In this document: one piece after another, positions 32,534 through 41,446 of the stretch
How positions within the stretch are numbered: the stretch's first letter is position 1
Layout: each line of letters begins with the position of its first letter
Source of the DNA: Paraburkholderia silviterrae
GTDB taxonomy: Bacteria > Pseudomonadota > Gammaproteobacteria > Burkholderiales > Burkholderiaceae
Length of the DNA stretch: 64,000 bases
Reading direction: 5' to 3'
Assembly (NCBI RefSeq): GCF_004353915.1
Contig: NZ_SMRP01000026.1
Location: forward strand, 1-64,000
Notes under the pieces: model-generated
The model's input: only the letters and a program-made list of their open reading frames with translations
Databases searched by the model: none
Told to the model about the DNA's origin: nothing
Translations under genes and position numbers: made by a program

Positions 32534-33307
32534 TCAGCCCGCGCTCTGGGCCAGCCTGAACGACATGCCATAGCTGAAGCGGCTAGCCGGATGCACGCCG
32601 GTGGTTGCCTCGATGACCTTGTCGCGCACGAAATAGGTCCGCACGATGCGCAGGCCCGCCGATCCGCTCTTCACCTGCAGCGCGTCGGCGGCGGCGCCTT
32701 CGATCAGCAGTCCCTGGATTTCCTGCTCGACGCGCGTGACCTTGATGCCGTACTGCTCCTCGATCATCGTGTAGACCGGCTTGTCGAGCGTCTTGGAGAG
32801 CCCCGTCAGCCGGCTGTACTCCGCGTTCACGTAGATGTCGACGAGGGCAATGGGCTCGTCGGCGCCCGCGCCGCCGTAGCGCACGCCTTCGAGATGCAGC
32901 CACTTCGCGCCCGCAGCGCAGCGCAGCAGCGCGCTTTGCGACGCGTCGGCCTGCAGCGTGCGGCGCGCGTTCACGCGCAGGCGCGTGCCCTTCGCATAGA
33001 GCGCGAGATCGGCGAGGCTGTCCATCGACTGCACATAGCGCGTCTGCGGACGGTCCGCAAGGACGGTCGTGCCGACGCCCGCCTGCCGCGTGACGAGGCC
33101 GAGATTGCACAGCTTCTGGATAGCCTGGCGCACCGCGTAGCGGCTCAAGCCCCACTGCGCGCACAGCTCCGCCTCCGTCGGCAGCATGTCGCCGACCGCG
33201 AAGCGGCCCTCGCGGATGTCCTGCGTGAGCGTGCGGGCGAGGTCGACATGGCGAGGCTGCGGCACGTCGAACATGGAGGCGTCGGGCGCGTCGGTGATGG
33301 GCGGCAT
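32534..33307 (-). CDS. GntR-family regulator with UTRA domain (HutC subfamily)
   Basis: A 257-residue regulator. The winged-helix domain (about residues 18-85) includes FAVGDMLPTEAELCAQWGLS and RYAVRQAIQKLCNLGLVTRQ. A UTRA effector domain follows (about 105-250), with the late motif EATTGVHPASRFSYGMSF that closes the ligand pocket in HutC-like proteins. It is read away from the acyl-CoA ligase gene (start 33464) across a 156-bp gap, and is therefore the most likely direct regulator of the catabolic operon 33464-39816. I could not find a clear palindrome in the gap. Confidence 0.85.
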   Translation of the reverse strand: MPPITDAPDASMFDVPQPRHVDLARTLTQDIREGRFAVGDMLPTEAELCAQWGLSRYAVRQAIQKLCNLGLVTRQAGVGTTVLADRPQTRYVQSMDSLADLALYAKGTRLRVNARRTLQADASQSALLRCAAGAKWLHLEGVRYGGAGADEPIALVDIYVNAEYSRLTGLSKTLDKPVYTMIEEQYGIKVTRVEQEIQGLLIEGAAADALQVKSGSAGLRIVRTYFVRDKVIEATTGVHPASRFSYGMSFRLAQSAG

Positions 33308-33463
33308 GGCGTTCGGGACGAGTGGCGGCGCGCGGCGGCCGCGATGGCGTCAGTATAGCAGCAGCCTCCAGGGTATGCCCGAATGTTCGAACAATCGAAT
33401 AAATTTAAAATGCGATCCAAGGAGCCGGAAGTCCCGGGCTCCGCGAATTCCGGAGAACCCTGC

Positions 33464-34963
33464 ATGTACCCGATCGATTTCCTGTGGCGCGCCGCGCATC
33501 GTCATCCGCACCGGACCGCCATCGTGAGCCCTGACGGCAACCTGACCTTCGACGCGCTGGCCGCCGAGGTGCTGCGGCGCGCCGCGGCGCTCACGCGCCT
33601 CGATCCGCTGCCGCGCAGCCGTGTGGGCATCGGCGCGGCCAATTCGGTCGATCATCTGCTCTCGCTGCTCGCCGTGCTGGCAGCGGGCAAGGTGTGGGTG
33701 CCGCTGAACCCGCGCAACGGCGACCCCGAGTTGCGGCGGATCGTGGAGTTCGTCGCGCCCTCGCTCGTGCTCGCCGACGAGGCGATGCTCGAACGCCTCG
33801 CGGGTGTGCCCGCGCCGCTGCGAGCGCTGGGCGATCTCGCACGCGACGGCGGCGACACCCCGGCCGTGGCGTTCGGCCCTTATGCGCGCGGCGGCGCCGG
33901 TCTCGAAGAGGCCCAGGCGATCAAGTTCACGGGCGGCTCGACCGGCATCCCGAAGGGGGTGATCCAGCCGCTGCGCGCCTGGAATACGAACATCGCGACG
34001 CAGATCCACGAACTGGGCCTCACGCCCGACGACCGCTATCTCGTGGCCGCCCCCATCACGCACGGCACTTCGACCTATATGCTGCCGCTGCTTGGCGCGG
34101 GCGGCGCGCTGATCTTCCCGGAGCACGCGAAGCCCGCCGGGCTGCTCGACGCCGCGAGCGAGCACGGCGCGACGATCTTCTTCGCGCCGCCCACGCTGGT
34201 CCTCGCGCTGAGCGCTGAGCAGCGCCGCGCCCCGCGTGCGCTGCCGGCCCTGCGCTACCTCGTCTATGGCGGCGCGCCAATGCGGCCAGAGCAGATCCGC
34301 GATGCGCAGGCGGTGTTCGGCCCGGTGCTCTGCACCTCGTTTGGCCAGACCGAGGCGCCGCAGATCATCACGTTCCTGCGGCCCGCCGAGATGAGCGGCG
34401 AGCGCCTCGCCTCAGTGGGCCGGCCGACGCTGCTCACGCGCGTCGCGATCGTCGACAAGTCGGGCGAGCCGCTCGGTCCGGGCGAGGAGGGCGAGATCGC
34501 GGTGCGCGGCGGCCTCGTGATGAGCGGCTACCTGAACGCCGAGGAGGAAACGCACAAGACGCTCGTGGACGGGTGGTTGCGCACCGGCGACGCGGGCGTG
34601 TTCGATGAGGAGGGCTATCTGTTTCTGCGCGACCGCATCCGCGACGTGATCATCACGGGGGGCTTCAACGTGTACCCGGGCGATGTCGAAGTGGTGCTGT
34701 CGAGCCACCCGGCGGTGGCCGACTGCTCGGTGGTGGGCGTGCCCGACGCGAAATGGGGCGAGGCCGTGCAGGCGGCTGTGCAGCTGCGCCCCGGCATGCG
34801 TGTCGAAGCCGACGAGCTGGTCGCGCTCGTCAAGCGCGAGCTGGGCTCGGTCAAGACGCCGAAGTCCGTCTATCTGTTCGACGAGCTGCCGCGCAGCGCG
34901 GTGGGCAAGGTGCTCAAGCCCGCGGTGCGCGAGGCGATCCTGACCCTGCGGAGCGAAGCATGA
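33464..34963 (+). CDS. AMP-forming acyl-CoA synthetase/ligase
   Basis: A 499-residue ANL-superfamily adenylating enzyme. The phosphate-binding loop IKFTGGSTGIPKGV lies near residues 153-166. The motif with SFGQTEAPQ near 288-296 binds ATP, GEIAVRGGLVMSGYL and RTGDAGVFDEEGYLFLRDR cover the hinge, and the C-terminal domain ends with the catalytic-lysine region SAVGKVLKPAV. It activates a carboxylic acid to its CoA ester. The start at 33464 follows CGGAGA and fits the family N-terminus. It is the first gene of a tight rightward operon and overlaps the next start by four bases. Aromatic or dicarboxylic acid substrates are plausible from context. Confidence 0.88.
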   Translation: MYPIDFLWRAAHRHPHRTAIVSPDGNLTFDALAAEVLRRAAALTRLDPLPRSRVGIGAANSVDHLLSLLAVLAAGKVWVPLNPRNGDPELRRIVEFVAPSLVLADEAMLERLAGVPAPLRALGDLARDGGDTPAVAFGPYARGGAGLEEAQAIKFTGGSTGIPKGVIQPLRAWNTNIATQIHELGLTPDDRYLVAAPITHGTSTYMLPLLGAGGALIFPEHAKPAGLLDAASEHGATIFFAPPTLVLALSAEQRRAPRALPALRYLVYGGAPMRPEQIRDAQAVFGPVLCTSFGQTEAPQIITFLRPAEMSGERLASVGRPTLLTRVAIVDKSGEPLGPGEEGEIAVRGGLVMSGYLNAEEETHKTLVDGWLRTGDAGVFDEEGYLFLRDRIRDVIITGGFNVYPGDVEVVLSSHPAVADCSVVGVPDAKWGEAVQAAVQLRPGMRVEADELVALVKRELGSVKTPKSVYLFDELPRSAVGKVLKPAVREAILTLRSEA

Positions 34964-35736
34964 GTGCGATGAACGACGCACGCACGCCGCGCACGGCGCT
35001 CTGCCACTACACGACCGACGCGGTCTACTACGGCGATGCCGATCTCGTGGGCGACCTGCTCGGCAAGGCGAGCTTCATCGACGTGTTCATGAAGCAGACC
35101 TTCGGCCGCGTGCCGGGCGCTGGCGAGCGGCGCATCGTCGATGCCGTGCTGGTCACGCTGATGGAGCACGGCATGACGCCTAGCGCGATTGCCACCCGCA
35201 TGATCTATGCGAGCTCGCCGGAAAACCTGCAGGCGGGCGTGGCGGCGGGGCTGCTCGCGGTGGCGAGCCGCTTTGTCGGCACGATGGAGCCGGCGGCGCA
35301 ACTGCTGGGCAGCATCGTCGCGAGCGAGGACGGCGAGGCCCAGGCGGCGCGCATCGCCCACGACTACCGGGCGCGGCGCGAAGCCGTGCCGGGTTTTGGC
35401 CACCACCTTCACAAGCCCGACGACCCCCGCGCGGTTGCGCTGCTCGCGCTGGCGCGCGAGGTGGGGGCCTATGGCCCGCACTGCGAGGCGCTCGCGCGTC
35501 TCGCCGCCGCTGTCGACGCTACCGCGGGCCGGCACATCACGATCAACGCGACGGGCGCGATCGCGGCGCTGCTCGGCGACATCGGCATCCCGCCCGCGCT
35601 GATGCGCGGGTTCGCCGTGCTGAGCCGCGCGGCCGGGCTGATCGCGCATATCGCGGAGGAGCAACGCGACCCGTCGGGCCGCTTCATCTGGAACCTGGTC
35701 GACGCCGCCATGACGGACGAGCCGTCCGCCGGCTGA
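34960..35736 (+). CDS. citryl-CoA lyase/citrate-synthase-like protein
   Basis: A 258-residue small member of the citrate synthase superfamily, the size of citryl-CoA lyase rather than citrate synthase (about 430). The motif VPGFGHHLHKPDDPRA at 143-158 is the citrate-synthase GH..(6)DPR element, and EHGMTPS at 69-75 corresponds to its first His region. The middle GPLHGGA-type His is not seen; the equivalent reads VGTMEPAAQ. It would cleave or form a C-C bond next to a CoA thioester. ATGA overlap with the ligase gene suggests that the ligase product is its substrate. Substrate identity is unknown. Confidence 0.75.
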   Translation: MSAMNDARTPRTALCHYTTDAVYYGDADLVGDLLGKASFIDVFMKQTFGRVPGAGERRIVDAVLVTLMEHGMTPSAIATRMIYASSPENLQAGVAAGLLAVASRFVGTMEPAAQLLGSIVASEDGEAQAARIAHDYRARREAVPGFGHHLHKPDDPRAVALLALAREVGAYGPHCEALARLAAAVDATAGRHITINATGAIAALLGDIGIPPALMRGFAVLSRAAGLIAHIAEEQRDPSGRFIWNLVDAAMTDEPSAG

Positions 35737-35795
35737 GCGCTCAGCCACAATTCGCGCGAGCTCGCGCACTTGCATCAAACATGAAGGAGACGAAC

Positions 35796-36761
35796 ATGAC
35801 CGAAGCACAAGAAGCCATCCTGCGCCACCACCACATTACGCTGTGCGTTGGCTCGGCGCAGCACGACTACGATTTCCACACGAAGGTGCTCGCGCTCAAG
35901 AGCGTGAAGAAGACGCTGATCTACGACGGCGCCGCACCGTTCTATCACCTGTATTACGGCAACGACCGCGGCGAGGAAAGCACGCTCATCACCTGCTTCC
36001 CGGTCGCGCACTTTGGCCGCCGTGGCAACCGGGGCGCGGGACAGATCGGCGGGCTTTCGCTTTCGGTGCCCGTCTCGGCTATCGCGTTCTGGGAGAAGCG
36101 CCTGCGCGACCACGGTTTCGAGGTCAAGCGCTCCGAGCGCTTCGGCGAGCCCGTGCTCTCCTTCGCGCATCCCTGCGGCATTCCCTACGAGATGATTGGC
36201 ATTGCAGACGATGCGCGCCAGCCATGGTCGAACGGCGAGGTGCCGGCGGATCTCGCGATTCGCGGGCTGCACACGATCAGCGTGAACGTGCGCGAGCTGG
36301 AGCCCTCGCAGGAGTTCATGCAGCGGGGCTGGAGCGCGCACGAGGTGGCCCGTGACGGCACCCACACGCGCTTCGCGTTCGGCGAGGGCGCGGGGCATCC
36401 GGGCCAGTTCGTCGATTACGTGCTCACGCCGGATCTGCCGCAGGCGAGCTGGACCTATGGCGAGGGCATCGTCCATCACTGCGCGTTCCAGGTGAGGGAC
36501 CGCGCGGTGCAGGACAAGGTCAAGGCGAACCTCGAGGGGCTCGGCTTCACCGACACCTCCGAGCGCAAGGACCGCGGCTACTTCGAGTCGATCTACGTGC
36601 GCACGCCGGCCGGCGCGATGTTCGAGGCGACTGTTTCGAAGCCCGAAGCATTCCTGATCGATGAGACGTACGAGGCGATGGGCTCGAAGGTCCAGATTGC
36701 GCCGCAGTTCGAGAGCCAGCGCGCCACGATCATCGCATCGCTCGAGAAACTCGAGTTCTGA
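35796..36761 (+). CDS. ring-cleaving extradiol dioxygenase, VOC fold (PcpA/LinE/MhqO-like)
   Basis: A 321-residue two-module vicinal-oxygen-chelate enzyme. The N-terminal module starts HHHITLCVGSAQHDYDFHTK; the C-terminal module carries the likely Fe(II) ligands His159 (GLHTIS), His227 or 228 (IVHHCAF) and Glu277 (MFEATV). This spacing agrees with what I recall for the hydroquinone dioxygenase PcpA. The start at 35796 has AAGGAGA ahead of it. PcpA/LinE cleave (chloro)hydroquinones to maleylacetate-type products, and a maleylacetate reductase lies two genes downstream, so a para-diol is the expected substrate. This is the central gene of the operon. Confidence 0.82.
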   Translation: MTEAQEAILRHHHITLCVGSAQHDYDFHTKVLALKSVKKTLIYDGAAPFYHLYYGNDRGEESTLITCFPVAHFGRRGNRGAGQIGGLSLSVPVSAIAFWEKRLRDHGFEVKRSERFGEPVLSFAHPCGIPYEMIGIADDARQPWSNGEVPADLAIRGLHTISVNVRELEPSQEFMQRGWSAHEVARDGTHTRFAFGEGAGHPGQFVDYVLTPDLPQASWTYGEGIVHHCAFQVRDRAVQDKVKANLEGLGFTDTSERKDRGYFESIYVRTPAGAMFEATVSKPEAFLIDETYEAMGSKVQIAPQFESQRATIIASLEKLEF

Positions 36762-36777
36762 GCCGGAGCCGCGCACC

Positions 36778-37428
36778 ATGTCGAACGCCAATCCGCATCT
36801 GGCCCAGCCACCGCTGGTGTACGGCTGCGCGCCGCGCGAGGCCGCGCTGGCGGTCATCCTCGTGCATGGGCGCGGGCAGTCGCCCGAGTGGATGCACGAC
36901 GCCGTCGTGGGGCGCTTCGGGCGCGGCGACCTCGTCTGGCATGCCCCCGCGGCCGCCGGGCAGTCGTGGTATCCGCAGCGCTTCATCGCGCCGCTCGACG
37001 ACAACGAGCCGGACCTCTCGCACGCGCTGGCGGGCCTCGACACGCTCTCGAGCGCGCTGTGCGAGCAGGGCTTTCCCTACGAATCGCAGGTGCTGATGGG
37101 TTTTTCCCAGGGCGCGTGCCTGTGCAGCGAGTTCGTGTGGCGCGCGCGGCGGCGCTATGGAGCGCTCGTTGCGTTCACGGGCGGACTGATCGGCCCGCCC
37201 GGCATGCGCCGCGATAGCGGACACCACGCCTTCGAAGACATGCCCGTGCTGCTGTCGAGCTGGGACGACGACCCCCATGTGCCCGCGCAAAGCGTGCGCG
37301 AAACGGCGCAGCACTTCGCCGATGCGGGCGCGCACGTGACCTTGAAGATCGATGCCGGTATCGAGCACGGCATTCGCGATGCCGAAATCGGCTATGCGCG
37401 CACGCTGCTCACCGGGCGTCAGCCATAA
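36778..37428 (+). CDS. phospholipase/carboxylesterase-family hydrolase (MhqD-like)
   Basis: A 216-residue alpha/beta hydrolase of the PF02230 family. The first strand ends VILVHGRGQSPEWM; the nucleophile elbow is MGFSQGACL near residues 107-115 (Ser110); the acid is probably in the SSWDDDPHVP segment and the His in GIEHGIRDAEI near 201. It follows the dioxygenase gene by 16 bp. The same pair, VOC dioxygenase plus this hydrolase, occurs in quinone-responsive mhq genes of Firmicutes, which supports a role on a ring-cleavage product (lactone or ester). Confidence 0.85.
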   Translation: MSNANPHLAQPPLVYGCAPREAALAVILVHGRGQSPEWMHDAVVGRFGRGDLVWHAPAAAGQSWYPQRFIAPLDDNEPDLSHALAGLDTLSSALCEQGFPYESQVLMGFSQGACLCSEFVWRARRRYGALVAFTGGLIGPPGMRRDSGHHAFEDMPVLLSSWDDDPHVPAQSVRETAQHFADAGAHVTLKIDAGIEHGIRDAEIGYARTLLTGRQP

Positions 37429-37452
37429 GCGCAGGACATTGAGGAAAAGGTA

Positions 37453-38517
37453 GTGACCATGCAAGCTTTCGTGCACGAAACGCGTGCGGCCCGGGTCGTC
37501 TTCGGTCCGGGCTCCCGTCATCAGCTGATCGAGGAATTAAAAAACCTGGGGATGCAACGCGCCCTTGTGTTGACCACACCGGAGCAAACTGGCATCGGCC
37601 AGCAGGTTGCCGAGATCCTGGGCGAGCGCAGCGCCGGTGTTCATGGCAAGGCGGTGATGCACGTGCCGCTCGAGGTGGCGCGCGAGGCCATCGAGACCGC
37701 CCGCCGTCTCGGCGCAGACGGTTGCGTTGCAATCGGCGGCGGTTCGACGATCGGTCTCGCGAAGGCGATCGCGCTCGAATCGAGCCTGCCGATTATCGCC
37801 TTGCCGACGACCTATGCGGGCTCCGAAATGACCCCGCTCTATGGCATCACCGACGGCGGCCTGAAAAAGACCGGGCGCGACTGGCGGGTGATGCCGCGCA
37901 GCGTGATCTACGACCCCGAGCTGACGCTGACGTTGCCGCCACCGCTCTCCATGACGAGCGGGATGAACGCGATCGCGCATGCGGCCGAGGGGCTTTATGG
38001 CCGCGACGGCAACCCCGTCTACAGCCTGATGGCCGAGGAGGGCATTCGGGCGCTCGCGAGCGCGCTGCCCCGGTTGCGCGAAACGCCGTTTGGCCTCGAC
38101 GCGCGCAGTGACGCGCAGTACGGCGCCTGGCTGTGCGGCGCGGTGCTGGGCAATGTGCAGATGGGGCTGCACCACAAGCTGTGCCATACCCTGGGCGGCA
38201 CCTTCAATCTGCCGCACGCGGAAGTCCACACGGTCATCCTGCCGTATGCGCTCGCCTATAACGCGTCGGCCGCGCCGCAGGCGATGGCGCGCATTGCCCG
38301 CGCGCTGGGCAGCGAGACCGCCGTGGCGGGCCTGCGGGCGTTGGGCGCGGCGCTTGGCGTGCCGCGTTCGCTGCGGGAGCTGGGCATGCACGAGGAGGGG
38401 CTCGATCGTGCCGCGGACCTCGTTGTCGAGACGCCTTATCCGAACCCGCGCCCGATCGAGCGTGGTGCGATCCGCGACCTGTTACAGCAGGCCTACGAAG
38501 GCGCGCAGCCCGTTTGA
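37453..38517 (+). CDS. maleylacetate reductase (iron-containing alcohol dehydrogenase family)
   Basis: A 354-residue enzyme reducing maleylacetate, or a substituted form, to 3-oxoadipate with NAD(P)H. The nucleotide-binding GGGSTIGLAKAIAL lies near residues 95-108, PTTYAGSEMTPLYG near 117-130, and MTSGMNAIAHAAEGLYG near 173-189 holds the metal-site region. H..L.HTLGG near 245 follows. These match maleylacetate reductases (PcpE/LinF/TftE). The GTG at 37453 is just before an in-frame ATG at 37459; either may be used, and GAGGAAAAGG precedes them. It completes the hydroquinone-type lower pathway with the dioxygenase. Confidence 0.88.
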   Translation: MTMQAFVHETRAARVVFGPGSRHQLIEELKNLGMQRALVLTTPEQTGIGQQVAEILGERSAGVHGKAVMHVPLEVAREAIETARRLGADGCVAIGGGSTIGLAKAIALESSLPIIALPTTYAGSEMTPLYGITDGGLKKTGRDWRVMPRSVIYDPELTLTLPPPLSMTSGMNAIAHAAEGLYGRDGNPVYSLMAEEGIRALASALPRLRETPFGLDARSDAQYGAWLCGAVLGNVQMGLHHKLCHTLGGTFNLPHAEVHTVILPYALAYNASAAPQAMARIARALGSETAVAGLRALGAALGVPRSLRELGMHEEGLDRAADLVVETPYPNPRPIERGAIRDLLQQAYEGAQPV

Positions 38518-38559
38518 TCCCGCAAACACGGCCACGCAACGAATCAGGGGGAGTCTGGC

Positions 38560-39273
38560 ATGTTGATCGAGCACCGCGTGTACACCCTCGCGCCAGGAGC
38601 CGAGGTATCGTTCTGGAATGCGCAAAGCGAGCGCGGCGAGCATGGGCTGCGCCCCATCCTCGAGCGCTTGATCGGCACGTATGCAACGCGCAGCGGCGCC
38701 ACGGATCAGATCGTCAGCCTGTATCGCTACGACAGCTTCGAAGACTGGCAGACGCGCCTGTTCGGCCTGTACCGGCAAGAGGTGCTTCAGCCGTATTTTC
38801 GCGCGGTCAGGCCGCTCATCAGGCGCCAGGAGAGCCGCTTTCTCGCGCCCGCGCCGTTGCCCGCGCTGACACCGCACTGGGGTAACGGGCAGGACCGGCT
38901 GCCCGCGCAGGGACCGGTGTTCGCTTCGCCACGAACCGGGAGCGTGATGGGGGAATTGACACTGACCTTTGCCGCGGGCGGCGTGCCGGCATGCTGGGAA
39001 GCGATTGCGCGGCACGCATTGACCGACGATGCCGTCGTCATGAGGGGGTTGTGCGCGGGCTTCTACAGCATTGCCGGCGCGCTGAATCAGGTTTTGCTGT
39101 ACTGGCATTATCCGGACCTCGAAGCCTCTTTTAAGCACCGCCAGTGCCTGCGGGAATCGGCGCGCTGGAACGATTTCCTGCGCGAACTCGCGCCGTTCGA
39201 CATCCATGCCGAAAGCCGGCTGCTTGCGCCTGCGGCGGTGGCGGACATGTCGCCGTTATACGCGCAAGACTGA
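38560..39273 (+). CDS. NIPSNAP-family protein with duplicated domain
   Basis: A 237-residue ferredoxin-like-fold protein. The N-terminal half starts IEHRVYTLAPG and ends RRQESRFLAP; the second half (from about residue 130) repeats the pattern with MGELTLTFAAGGVPACWEAI and LLYWHYPDLEASFKHRQCLR. NIPSNAP proteins appear often in catabolic clusters, but their chemistry is not established; a binding or isomerase role has been guessed. It is 42 bp after the maleylacetate reductase gene, in the same operon. Confidence 0.75.
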   Translation: MLIEHRVYTLAPGAEVSFWNAQSERGEHGLRPILERLIGTYATRSGATDQIVSLYRYDSFEDWQTRLFGLYRQEVLQPYFRAVRPLIRRQESRFLAPAPLPALTPHWGNGQDRLPAQGPVFASPRTGSVMGELTLTFAAGGVPACWEAIARHALTDDAVVMRGLCAGFYSIAGALNQVLLYWHYPDLEASFKHRQCLRESARWNDFLRELAPFDIHAESRLLAPAAVADMSPLYAQD

Positions 39274-39366
39274 ATACAGGCGGCGCCCGCTTGCTCTGTA
39301 AATATTGCGCGCCATTAATAGTTAGTCATACGAATTGTATAAGTTCACTCCTGAAAGGTGCCAACG

Positions 39367-39816
39367 ATGGAAATCAGAACGATGACGGACGAGCAGAGAA
39401 AGGCTATCGCGCTCGAGTATTTCAAACGGATGGACAGAGGCGCAAACCTCCTGGAGCTCTTCGACGACCACGCCGAAGTCTATTTCCCCAAGTGGGGCAT
39501 TGCACGCGGCAAGGCGCAAATAGAGCAGTTCTTCGCCGACCTGATGGGCATTCTTTCCGCAGTGTCGCATGACGTGTCGAGCATCAACTTCATTCAGCAG
39601 GGCGACCTCGTCGTGGCGGAGGGGACGTCGAGCGGCAAGACCAGGGACGGCGTCGCCTGGCGCGCTGGCGTGACCCATGCGGGGCGCTGGTGCGACGTCT
39701 TCGAGATTCGCGATTTCCGGATTCAGCGCTGCTATGTCTATCTCGATCCCGACTACGGCGGTGCCGATACGGCGCGCTATCCGTGGCTCGGCCCCGATTG
39801 CCTCGTGCGTTCCTGA
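39367..39816 (+). CDS. SnoaL-like/NTF2-fold protein
   Basis: A 149-residue cone-fold protein. It has an N-terminal helix with IALEYFKRMDRG, then LFDDHAEVYFPKWGIARGKA and a repeated sheet with DLVVAEGTSSGKTRDGVAWR and WCDVFEIRDFRIQRCYVYLD. Such proteins isomerise, dehydrate or hydroxylate small cyclic compounds. The ATG at 39367 follows AAAGGTG; a GTG at 39358 would add three codons. It is the last enzyme gene of the presumed catabolic operon, after a somewhat longer AT-rich gap (93 bp) that could hold a secondary promoter. Confidence 0.75.
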   Translation: MEIRTMTDEQRKAIALEYFKRMDRGANLLELFDDHAEVYFPKWGIARGKAQIEQFFADLMGILSAVSHDVSSINFIQQGDLVVAEGTSSGKTRDGVAWRAGVTHAGRWCDVFEIRDFRIQRCYVYLDPDYGGADTARYPWLGPDCLVRS

Positions 39817-39962
39817 CGCGCAATGACGATCGTCCGACACCGCCCACGGCGGTTTGCGGATTGGCGCGTGCCCGTGGGCGTGGCGAGCAAGCGGGCGGCC
39901 CACGATTGATTTTCCGAAAAAATGCAGACCGCACTCGATGCGGCAGGTAATGGAGACATGAG

Positions 39963-41042
39963 ATGTCGAGAAAAAGATTCGTACTACAGAGTTTATCGGC
40001 ATGCGCGATGGGGATCGCGCTGAGCGGCGCCGCACAGGCGCAAAGCAGTGTCACGCTGTTCGGCGTACTGGATGGCGGCCTGCTCTATACGAACAAGACG
40101 CTCGATCCAGCCACGGGTGGCAACGCGGGCAAGCAGTTCTCCGTGATCGATGGCGGCTCGTACTATTCGCAGTTCGGCATGGTGGGAACGGAAGATCTTG
40201 GCGGCGGATACAAGGCGAAGTTCCGCCTCGTCAGCGGCCTGAACATCGCGAACGGCGGCCTGCTTCACTGCAACGGCAACCTGTTCGGCTGCGAGGCGTG
40301 GGTGAGCATCGACGGGCCGCCCGGCGAGTTCAAGCTGGGCCTGCAGTTTTCGCCCTTCTTCCTCGCCGTATACGATGCCGATCCGCGCAGTCTTTCGCTA
40401 TTCGGCAGCGGTGCAATACCGCTCGTGGACAACGTGCTCGGCACGGGTATTTTCAACGCCAACGCGATTTCCTATACCAGCCCTGTAGTGAGCGGCCTTC
40501 AGGCCAGCGCGTTGTATGCGTTCGGTGGAGAGCCGGGCAACTTTCAGGCGGGCCGGCAGTACTCGATCCGCCTCAAGTACGGGCTTGGCGGCCTGACCGT
40601 CAATGCGGCGTTCTACGACGGCAACAGCGGCGGCACGGCGCAGACGCCCGTTCCCACGACCGTGCAATACGAAGGGCGGATGCTGGGCATAGGGTATCAG
40701 TTCGGAGCGCTAACCGTGAAGGGCTCGTTCGTCAACTACAAGGTCGCGGGATCATTCAACGCAAACGTCTACGGCGGTGGCGCCACCTGGTATGTGACCC
40801 CGGCATTGGACATCAACGGTGGTGTCTGGGTGACGAGCGATCGTAACCACACGACCAATCACTCGGTGCTGGGGGCGCTGGGCACCGACTATTTATTGTC
40901 GAAGCGAACCACCCTCTATGCGCAGGTTGGCGTGGTGAACAATCATGGCGCCATGGACACGGGATTGTCGATGATCGGCGCGCTCTACGAAGTAGCGGGA
41001 ACCTCCGTCGGCACCGTTGTCGGCATCCGGCACACGTTTTAG
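39963..41042 (+). CDS. Gram-negative porin (Burkholderia type)
   Basis: A 359-residue outer-membrane porin of the Porin_4 type. The signal peptide is MSRKRFVLQSLSACAMGIAL with cleavage after AAQA, giving mature QSSVTLFGVLDGGLLY, the typical start. YYSQFGMVGTEDLGGGYKAKF, the constriction region and a C-terminal strand ending GIRHTF with the terminal Phe for BAM recognition are all present. It directly follows the catabolic operon and may admit its substrate, as porins often do in such clusters. A BON-domain gene follows. Confidence 0.88.
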   Translation: MSRKRFVLQSLSACAMGIALSGAAQAQSSVTLFGVLDGGLLYTNKTLDPATGGNAGKQFSVIDGGSYYSQFGMVGTEDLGGGYKAKFRLVSGLNIANGGLLHCNGNLFGCEAWVSIDGPPGEFKLGLQFSPFFLAVYDADPRSLSLFGSGAIPLVDNVLGTGIFNANAISYTSPVVSGLQASALYAFGGEPGNFQAGRQYSIRLKYGLGGLTVNAAFYDGNSGGTAQTPVPTTVQYEGRMLGIGYQFGALTVKGSFVNYKVAGSFNANVYGGGATWYVTPALDINGGVWVTSDRNHTTNHSVLGALGTDYLLSKRTTLYAQVGVVNNHGAMDTGLSMIGALYEVAGTSVGTVVGIRHTF

Positions 41043-41080
41043 CCTCGCCGTTCCATTCCCATCTCAAGGAGACAAGAAAC

Positions 41081-41446
41081 GTGCAGTCCATCAAGTCAAT
41101 CCGGGGCGCAGCCGGCGCGCTCCTCATGGCGGTTACGATCTTCGGCCACGCTCAGGGCGGCACACCGGACGCGGGATCCGCCGTGCCGGCAAGCGTCAGC
41201 GGCACAAGCAAGAAGGCGGTCAGGGCGGAGAACCGCAGGCTTCAGAAAGACGTATTGCGCAATCTCTCGAAGACGAAGGGGCTCAACACGAGCAACCTCG
41301 TCGTGGTGGCGCGAAGCGGTGTGGTGACGCTCGGCGGGTCCGTTCCGGAAGCGAGCCAGGTTGAACTGGCCGTTGCAGCCGCCCGGGGCGTTGGCGGCGT
41401 GGCCGAGGTCAAGAGCAATCTCGTTGTGAGACCGGAAGGTTTGTAA
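41081..41446 (+). CDS. BON-domain periplasmic protein
   Basis: 121 residues with a signal peptide (hydrophobic core AAGALLMAVTIFGHA) and one BON domain (about residues 48-118): LQKDVLRNLSKTKGLNTSNL, then VVARSGVVTLGGSVPEASQV and a final beta segment. BON domains bind phospholipid at the outer-membrane inner leaflet or stabilise the envelope. The start is GTG with AAGGAG ahead. It is 38 bp after the porin gene and probably co-transcribed. Confidence 0.82.
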   Translation: MQSIKSIRGAAGALLMAVTIFGHAQGGTPDAGSAVPASVSGTSKKAVRAENRRLQKDVLRNLSKTKGLNTSNLVVVARSGVVTLGGSVPEASQVELAVAAARGVGGVAEVKSNLVVRPEGL

